This document shows, one piece after another, positions 57,225 to 64,000 of a stretch of DNA of 64,000 bases. Position numbers and translations under genes: made by a program. The stretch's first letter is position 1, and each line of letters starts with the position of its first letter. This DNA comes from Hygrophila difformis (Eukaryota; Streptophyta; Magnoliopsida; Lamiales; Acanthaceae): positions 49,215,417-49,279,416 of the forward strand of contig JAOANR010000011.1 in NCBI GenBank assembly GCA_030278955.1, in the 5' to 3' direction. The notes beneath the pieces are model-generated. The model ran no database searches. It saw nothing but the letters and a program-made list of their open reading frames with translations, and was not told the origin of the DNA.

Positions 57225-59875
57225 TTATCCAGTGTAACCTGTAACATACTTGTAAGCTTGTCTGCATGTTGCCTTGTTATGCCCGCGAATTTTGCACAGG
57301 CCACACCTGTTTTTGCTCGTCTCACGCTGCGACGGTATGCGTTTTCTCTTGGGCCGGCCGGGCTGCACACGGACGTCTGGAGGAAATATGAACTCATCCA
57401 CACTTTCACTCGTCTTCTCATTGCTCATCATCACCATCGGATATATGATTGGCTCGTATGTCTTCTTATAGTACTCCACCGTATCGTACGGATCACAATA
57501 GTCATACACATTCCCCTTCATCGCCTCAATAGCAACACATGCATGCCTGCATGGAATCCTCAACATTTGCCAATACTTACAGCTGCATGTCCTTTCCTCA
57601 ATATCCACAGCGAATACGCTCACCCTATCCCGAACTTCAAACACCGACCCCCCTGCCCTCTGAAGTTCAAGGCTACCGGATGCATTGTAGTTCTGTCTCA
57701 AGATAGCCTCCGGTTCGGGACACAGCACATCAGTCATCCGAACAGCTTTTTCCCTCTTGTCATTCATCATTTTCATTACTTTTTTCCGTAATGTGTCCAT
57801 CGTAGCGTACGAAGGCAGTCACCTTGGTTTAACCACCCAGCTGTTCCAACTCTCAACAGCATTAGTTTTCATCTCGCCCCATCTATTCCCCGTGAACAAA
57901 CAATTTGCCCAAGTGTGTGGTTGTGAGTTTATAAGGAATGTCGCAGCGAGGGGCATCACAGTGAGGATGGAATTCAACTTGCTGTGCATCTCATCGTATG
58001 TAGCTACGTAGGCTGCATCCTTCAACACTTGTGTCCACTTCTCCTTGTCCTTGTATGGGTATAGCCTAAGCACATCTTTTTTGAAGTTGTCCACGAGATG
58101 TCTTAGGCATACCGAATGGTTGGAACCATTGAAGACGCTCGGAATACCTTTCATTAGGCCGGAGTGCTGGTCACTAAAGAAAGTCCACTCCCCCCACTGC
58201 TCCCGTTCATTTTCTCCGTCAATAACCCCTCTAAACTTCTCACAAAACCATTGCCGGTTGTCATCGTCCTCTGCATCCACAGCTGTACGCAGCAGATTAA
58301 TAACGTAAATAATTTCACAGTATAACAGAGAAAATACAACATATTTGGCTGTATTAGTGTTACACTTGCTGTCAGAAAACACCTAACTAAGAGTTATATA
58401 ATAACCATCTTACTCAGCCAAGCAACTATGTTATAAAAAGAACAATAATTTCTCTTCCAAATAAACCACGAACCTGCAAATGCAAGCGTCACAAATCCAT
58501 TATTCGCATCTTTTCCAACCGCACTCAACAGACACCCTTTCCATTTATTTTTTATGTGTGTGCCATCAAAGAATACAAGCGGCCGGCAGGCCGCCTTGAA
58601 CCCCATAATGCACGCTGCTATGGCTATAAAAGCCCTTCTAAATTTGCCCGTTTCCTCGAATACTTCCAAATCAGCATGGCTCCCGGGGTTCGACTCCAAT
58701 TTAGAGCAAAATCCCCGTATTTTGTCGAACGAATTAAAATCTGCTCCGTGTATTTCCTTCAATGCGATCTCTTTCGCATTCCATGCCGTTTTATAAGTAA
58801 TATCGATCTTGAATGCACCTTTGATATCATCTATAGCTGTGTTGGCAGAATAGTGAGGGTTGCGCCTCAATTTATCCTTGATAAAAGCTGAAACCCAAGG
58901 TGCATTGGCATTCGGGTGTAGCCTGGACCGGAGATTGCTTAAGCCACATGAATGATCTAGTTCGCATTTGCGTATTGCGAATGAATCATCGGACTTGTGA
59001 TGGGACGCATAGATACGCCATGCACATTCCTCCACCGAACATATTACAATAACTTTCCTCGTTTCGTTCTTCACAAACTTGAATCCACGACGAATTGAAA
59101 CACAATAATTCTTCACCACTTTCCTAAACTGTTCAGCGTCTTTAAACCTTTGTCCTTCCCCCTTAATTGCTTGCGCCCATAAGACTGTTAAATCCTCGTC
59201 CCCATCATCTTCTTCGCCGTATGTTTCTGTCTCCGTCCTGCGATACATAATATAAGTGTAAGTATACTCGACTTGCTGTGTTTGCAACACCCATTTATCT
59301 ATCAGCAGTACAACACCACAACACAATCTTCAAATATTGTACTACTACCCGGGAGCAGAGCTTAACAAGAATCCAACACACAACACACAATCTAATACAA
59401 CAGTTCACATAGCCTAGTATAACATTTCTGTTTTACGTACAAAATTAACTCATTCACACATACTATATTGCTAATATCACTCATCCAAGGCGTCAATACA
59501 CAGATTTCCACAACAAATACCAATCAACAACTCAAATATTACACAATGTACCCCATGAACATACCTTATTCTCTTGCTAGGAATTTCCCTCTTCATCACC
59601 ATCATCTTCCCAAAGCACTGCCCATTACCCTCGTTCAACCGAAACACCCTCGTCAAGTCTTCGTCGTTTGTGATCTCCATTGTGTATTCCCCATCCGTCT
59701 CCTCGTAATGCAGTGATTTTGTCGTCGAGCTTATGTCCGGCCATTTCTCCTCCAATTTTTGGTATAAATCATTGACACGATCGCTTGCCAATAGACGCAC
59801 AAGAAGCACCTCGGAGTTGTAATGGCAAAAAAGCATCATTTCCACTCCATTCCGCGGCTCCATTTCACTGCCCAT
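57225..59875 (-). pseudogene. MuDR-type transposase of the MULE, one premature stop
   Basis: Three exons: 59875-59565, 59237-58474, 58282-57225, with canonical splice sites and matching phases, 711 codons in all. Exon 1 encodes a PB1-like domain. Exon 2 has the MuDR N-terminal domain (FRKVVKNYCVSIRRGFKFVK, CAWRIYA) and the first catalytic Asp in VFFDGTHIKNKWKG. Exon 3 has the second Asp in FFSDQHSGLMKGI, the CLRH and W-N-S-W signatures, a SWIM finger (CSCKYWQMLRIPCRHAC) and a C-terminal knuckle CGLCKIRGHNKATC. An in-frame TGA at 57819-57821, between WVVKPR and LPSYATMD, would cut off the SWIM finger and knuckle. Otherwise the gene is complete, so inactivation looks recent. It converges with the ULP1-like gene. 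Confidence 0.9.
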
Positions 59876-60350
59876 CCTCCTTCCCACCCCGATTGCACCG
59901 AACCTCCGACAATAGCTTCAATACTCCAACCCGAATGCTTCAACCTGGCGAAAATGGGGTCGAACGTTCGAAGCCCACCTCAACAAAACCCTCTCCGTCC
60001 AACTCCGTCACTCCTTCAAACCCCCACCCCTACCCTACCTCCTCCCCTCCAACCCTCCTGCTCGAGAACTTCCTTCCCACCGTTTTCTTTTCGCGCTCAA
60101 AAATGAAGAGAGACTTGGGAGATCGGTTGTATATATACATTGTGTAAGTATAATCTCTTTCCTCATTTACACAAACCTAGGATGATGGGGTCCACTCCAT
60201 TAATTTTAATCATTACATTGGGGTATAATAGTCTTTTCACCACTTATTTTGATTATTGAATTAATATTATGCAGTGGGTACTGAAGTGGAATGTATTTTT
60301 GCAGTGGGTACTAATACATAAGGAAAAGAGTATAGAGGGTCTGCAGTGGG
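59876..60350. repeat. Transposase upstream region and inner part of right TIR
   Basis: CT/C-rich leader just upstream of the transposase ATG, then AT-rich DNA. From about 60250 the sequence is the inverted counterpart of the left TIR (GCAGTGGGTACTGAAGTGGA and a second GCAGTGGGTACT). Confidence 0.6.
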
Positions 60351-60873
60351 TAGGGATGAAAACGGTACGGATACGGTCGGATAGTGTCGGATACGGATAT
60401 TATCCATATTTTTTTGTCGAATTCGGTATCGAATACGGATGAGCCGGATACGAATACGGTTTCGGATATTTCGGATTACGGATACGGTACGGATACAGGA
60501 CGGATATATGACGGATACGGATTCACTCGGATACAGATTATCGGATAATTTTTTATAATCTTTTTTGAAAATTTGATATTTTTTATAATTATTAATCATT
60601 TTTAATTATTAAATAATAATATATTAATATATTCGGATATCCATATTTAAAATCCGGATAATATCCTATCAATTTTCGGATACGGTCGGATATTCTCGGA
60701 TACGGTTAGATATTTTCGGGTACAGATACGAATGCGGATATTAAAATACGGATTCGGATTCGGATACGAATATTGAAATATCCGTCCGGATAGTCAAAAA
60801 TAGATTCGGATTTGAATATAATCGGATACGGCATCGGATCGGTCGGATATTTACCGTACCGCTTTCACCCCTA
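60351..60873. mobile_element. hAT-like MITE in the right MULE end
   Basis: 523 bp from TAGGGATGAAAACGGTACGG to CCGTACCGCTTTCACCCCTA (inverted repeats), flanked by GCAGTGGG at 60343-60350 and 60874-60881. The 8-bp duplication fits hAT. The interior is built of CGGATACGG-like short repeats. It inserted after the MULE, since it splits the MULE TIR. Confidence 0.88.
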
Positions 60874-60919
60874 GCAGTGGGATACATTTTGGAGGTGGGG
60901 ATTTAAGTGGAATTTCCCC

Positions 60920-61715
60920 TAAAAATAATAATAATAAAAAAAATCCAAAATAGAGAAGAATACGGTTACAATACGGTTACAACTTTCAACTTACAGTGGT
61001 GAGCGATTGCACCCGCGCGCCTCTGCCAAAAACTTAAAAAGAAAAACAAAAAACAAAAATAAAAAAACAAAAAACCAAAACAGACAAAAAACAAAACAGA
61101 AAAAAAACAAAAACTGAATCAAAAACCGTTCGCCACTGTCATTCTCTCAGTCCCACCCCAATCCAGCTCTCTTGTTTTTAGTGACCCACCACCATCGTCT
61201 TTCATTCCACCCCCAATACAGTTGTGATCGTCCATCGTCTTTCATTCCCACCACCATCGTCCATCGTCTTTCATTCCAGGTTCCACCACCATCGTCTTTC
61301 ATTCCACCCCCAATACAGTTGTGATCGTCCATCGTCTTTCATTTGGTTTTTCTTTTGAGCATCATTTGGTTTTTCCCCGCATCGTCTTTTTCTTTTTCCA
61401 TCGTTTGGTTTTTCCCCGCATCGTTTGGTTTTTCTTTTGAGCATCGTATTTCCATCGTCTTTCATTTGGTTTTTCCCAGCATCGTCTTTTTCTTTTGAGC
61501 ATCCTTTGGTTTTTCCCCGCAGGGCAATTCTTGCATTCCACCACCAGTATCTGTGTGTTTTGAAGCATATCCTCTGGAGGCAATGATGCAGGGTGTGGAT
61601 CTTGTGAAGACCATTTTTGGTTATCTTGGTGAGTAGTATTGTAGTATTGCTTTAGTATTTAAAATGGGAGTATTTAAAATATTAAAATGGGAGTACTTAT
61701 TTGAGGGAATAATTA
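60920..61715. other. Spacer with simple and tandem repeats between two MULE regions
   Basis: It starts with the MULE target duplication (60920-60928). It contains an AAAAAC-rich stretch (about 61035-61115) and a minisatellite-like region (61190-61540). No gene is supported. Confidence 0.5.
61190..61540. repeat. Minisatellite-like tandem repeats
   Basis: Units around CCATCGTCTTTCATTCC and CCCCCAATACAGTTGTGATC occur several times, followed by units of TTTGGTTTTTCCCCGCATCG with TCTTTTTCTTTTGAGCATC. The irregular higher-order order gives long meaningless frames. Confidence 0.8.
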
Positions 61716-61886
61716 AATTAGGCCACCACAAGCAGGTCCTTCCGCTTTTAGGCCACTTCATTCATATTATCCGCTTTTGAGCCATCACAAGCAAAACGGG
61801 CCAGAATCCAGTCCAAATGGACGGACAAAATAAATCAATGGGCTGCGTGCACTTCACACGCCCAATGTAGCCGGAATAAGCTAAAA

Positions 61887-61910
61887 ACGTGTTTTCAAAA
61901 CACGTTTCTT
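61887..61910. other. Perfect inverted repeat
   Basis: AAACGTGTTTT, one base, then AAAACACGTTT: 11-bp arms that can pair. It lies in the non-coding start of the second MULE region. Function unknown. Confidence 0.6.
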
Positions 61911-62619
61911 ATTATGTGAAATATTTTTACTAAGTTATTGTGGTGGGTAAATATATGAGTTAAAACCCTAGACAACGGATTCCAACCAGTGCGCTGCTTT
62001 CCTCGCAATTAATCCAATTCCCCTTGAATGCGTCGGCGTCGATCTTCCTAGGAAACTTTCCGGTAAAATGGGGTTGCGGAGGGATGAAAATAAGAAGAAT
62101 TGGCCACCTCCCCCGTATTGTAAGTTCATTTTCGAAAACTACAGTTTATTTTTCTTTATTTTTGTGGGATATGGTAACTTTTGGAACTAGAAAAATGGGC
62201 ATCGATATGTAACTGTCAGGAGCCATGAAATGTTGTATGGGCGATATTTTGGAGCCTATGGTAGTGTAATTTTAGAAATTTCATATCTACATTGTGTATC
62301 GGTTCAATTTGGGGACAGAAAATGGGGATTTCGTGCTTGTCAGTGTTGGGTCAATTATATTCGTTAGGTGTAGGAGTAAATGGGGTACATTAGGGTTAAA
62401 ATATGGTGCGTGGTGGTCCTTACGCATATAAAATAAAAAATGTTGGGAGATGCGTGTCTTACGCTTAACTAATAGCTATACAATAAAGACGACAGTGGTG
62501 CCCACATTGAAGGGAATAATTTCTCGTCTTTTTTTGCATCCTGTTTACTTGTATTCCAGCTGTAAGATGGTGATTTTTGGTTGCTTTGTCCCTTAAAATA
62601 CAAATTTTTTGTTTTGGAC

Positions 62620-63815
62620 AGATCCAGGGTGCATTTCGATTACTCTTGTACTTCACATAGGCGGAGAATGCATCGAAGGTCCTTTGGAAGCCTACCGTGG
62701 AGGGTATGATATAATTTACGACCATGTGAACAGCAAGGGGATAGATTTTTGGACACTCTCCTATTATTTAAGAGATGAGGAAGTGGTATGAGATGTAGTT
62801 AAGTATTTCATACTTGAAGACGGTGTTTTCTAGAGGATCTCAGATGATGAGCATCTAAAGAAGATTGCCGGTAAGTGGATTAAACAACGGATATTGCATA
62901 TTTATGTTGTTAATTGTGAGAATAGTTCTGAAGATAGTGGAAGTGGAAGTGATGAGAATAGTGGTTCAGTGTCAGATGCTTCTCTTAAAGATGATGATGA
63001 TGTTGAGGTTAAAGGGAAGGGGAATAGGGATGGTGTTACTGAAAGTGAGGTTGCTGGTGAGGGTAAGAGTGGTGGTACTGGATCTGAGGCTTATTTGAAT
63101 GAAGGGGAAGATGTGGAGTTAGGGGCTGGGGCTGATGTCACTATTCGAATAAACGAGGACAATGTTGCTGCTGAATGGGATGCTGGATTAGATCATGGGG
63201 ATGAGTTACCTGGTGGGACTGTAGGTGGTGGCGTAAATGATGGGGCCGAATTTGATGTTGGTGTTGGATTTGATTATGAGTGGCCTGCTAAATGGAGAGA
63301 ATTGGAAGATAACCAATTGCTGGAAAGTGGGGGTGAAGGTGATAGAGATGAAGAAGGGGATGATGGAAGCTTTGTAGAAAGTGAGTATGAGGGGGATGAT
63401 GGTACAGATGATGATGTTCAGAGCACTGAAAATGAAGATAGAAACATAGTTAGCCATGCTGCTCAACAATCTATGGAAGGTTTGAGTGAAGGGGATGGTT
63501 CAGAAATGACATGGTGACAACTGGAGAGGATTTCGATGAGAGGTTGATATCTGATGATGAAAATGATGGTTCGAGAAAGGCTCCTGTTTTCAACTCGTCG
63601 GAAATATATAAACCCACCATCAGTTTGGAGATGTTGTTTGCTACTAGAGACGAGTTCAAGAATGCTATTCGATCATTAGCTGTTATGGAGCATAGACCAC
63701 TGAAGTTCACACGGACAACCCCCAGTAGGGTTTATGCAAAATGTATGGCAGAAGATTGTGAGTGGAAGATATGTGCTCACAAGGTGGCAGATGAATCAAG
63801 CCTCCAGGTCACAAG
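62620..63815 (+). pseudogene. Second MuDR-type transposase, N-terminal part, degenerate
   Basis: After an acceptor-like TTTTGGACAG, the frame encodes a PB1-like start (SITLVLHIGGECIEGPLEAY), as in many plant MuDR proteins. A long Asp/Glu/Gly/Ser-rich acidic region (62930-63500) follows, then the MuDR N-terminal domain (FATRDEFKNAIRSLAVMEHR, VYAKCMAEDCEWKICA). A donor AAGGTAAAG ends the exon at 63815; catalytic exons lie beyond the window. Breaks: in-frame TGA near 62789 and TAG near 62834, and a one-base frameshift near 63505-63520 between the acidic region and the DNA-binding part. It is a different lineage from the transposase at 57225-59875. Confidence 0.75.
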
Positions 63816-64000
63816 GTAAAGGTTTTTTCATTTTCTGCTTGTGTAATATTGTGCTAGTGTTGTTGAAATTTTTAGGCCTCTTGTTTAATTTGTTTTGCCT
63901 ATTTGGTTAATTTGGTGTTGTTGTCGTTGCAAGTCTGGGCTCATTAAGCTTTTATTTTTATGTTCCTCTTTGCTTAATTTGGTGTTGATATTGTTTAAAA

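Larger units (their letters stand above)
50279..60919. mobile_element. Mutator-like element (MULE) with ULP1-like, GRF and transposase genes
   Basis: 10,641 bp including a nested 523-bp hAT-like MITE. The left end CGGCAAATTCCACATAAGT matches the inverted right end GGGGAAATTCCACTTAAAT. Similarity continues inward over roughly 100 bp (AAATACATCCACTTTAGTAC on the left, AATACATTCCACTTCAGTAC inverted on the right). Cargo: a ULP1-like peptidase gene rightward, a GRF zinc-finger gene leftward, a MuDR transposase leftward. ULP1-bearing MULEs are known in Arabidopsis (Kaonashi) and melon (CUMULE). The GRF gene as a third partner is the notable part. Confidence 0.9.
61716..64000 (+). mobile_element. 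Left part of a second MuDR-type element (runs off the window)
   Basis: A transposase-like gene begins near 62.6 kb. The upstream GGCCACCACAAGCAGGTCC and its near repeat GAGCCATCACAAGCAAAAC (about 61720-61795) could be the terminal region, but the other end is outside the window, so the boundary is a guess. Confidence 0.45.

Noticed and set aside
56752..57237. Open frames between the GRF gene and the transposase
   Set aside because: No domain, no splice context, and composition like the surrounding non-coding DNA.
63500..63525. An intron explaining the frame change in the second MuDR gene
   Set aside because: There is no room for an intron; the two frames overlap by a few bases and no GT...AG pair fits.

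Overview
The window is nuclear DNA of a flowering plant, most likely a eudicot. It is AT-rich, its genes carry spliceosomal introns, and most of it is layered transposable elements. The plant features include long-LTR chromoviruses primed by initiator tRNA-Met, Stowaway- and Tourist-like MITEs, CACTA and Mutator-like (MULE) elements, and remnants of HAK/KUP and PDR-type ABCG transporter genes. I cannot name the species. I see no intact ordinary host gene; everything recognisably host-derived is broken.

Layout. (1) 1-890 is unique DNA with an ABCG exon remnant. (2) At 891 begins a gag-only LTR element (called T0 here: LTR 891-1551, gag from 1576). (3) T0 is split by two copies of one Gypsy/chromovirus family, G1 (3450-15290, minus strand, TSD CATCA) and G2 (15676-27467, plus strand, TSD GAGAC). 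They stand head to head with only 385 bp between them, a roughly 24-kb inverted repeat. G1 is broken by two stops and a frameshift. G2 has one uninterrupted 1596-codon gag-pol frame, but its protease active-site Asp is Asn. (4) 27468-34757 holds a HAK/KUP pseudogene and an ABCG exon remnant, separated by a very young copia element (29760-34390) with identical 266-bp LTRs and an intact 1331-aa polyprotein. (5) 34.8-50.2 kb is intergenic DNA dense in small elements: a TIR element with a nested CACTA (39.6-41.9 kb), four Stowaway-like MITEs, a 545-bp Mutator-type MITE, hAT and LINE protein remnants, and a nested Tourist-like cluster (47.6-49.9 kb). (6) 50279-60919 is a complete 10.6-kb MULE with matching termini and a 9-bp TSD. 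It carries a ULP1-like peptidase gene, a small GRF zinc-finger gene and a PB1/MuDR/SWIM transposase; a hAT-like MITE lies in its right end. (7) From about 61.7 kb the start of a second, degenerate MuDR-type gene runs off the window.

How parts work together. The chromoviruses and the copia element each carry LTR promoter, primer site, polypurine tract and polyprotein, so each is a self-contained replication unit. In the big MULE the transposase and the cargo genes point toward each other between shared TIRs. Both its large genes have one clear in-frame stop, and the peptidase has lost conserved catalytic residues, so this copy looks recently dead. The richest target for follow-up is this ULP1 + GRF + transposase MULE, then the head-to-head chromovirus pair.
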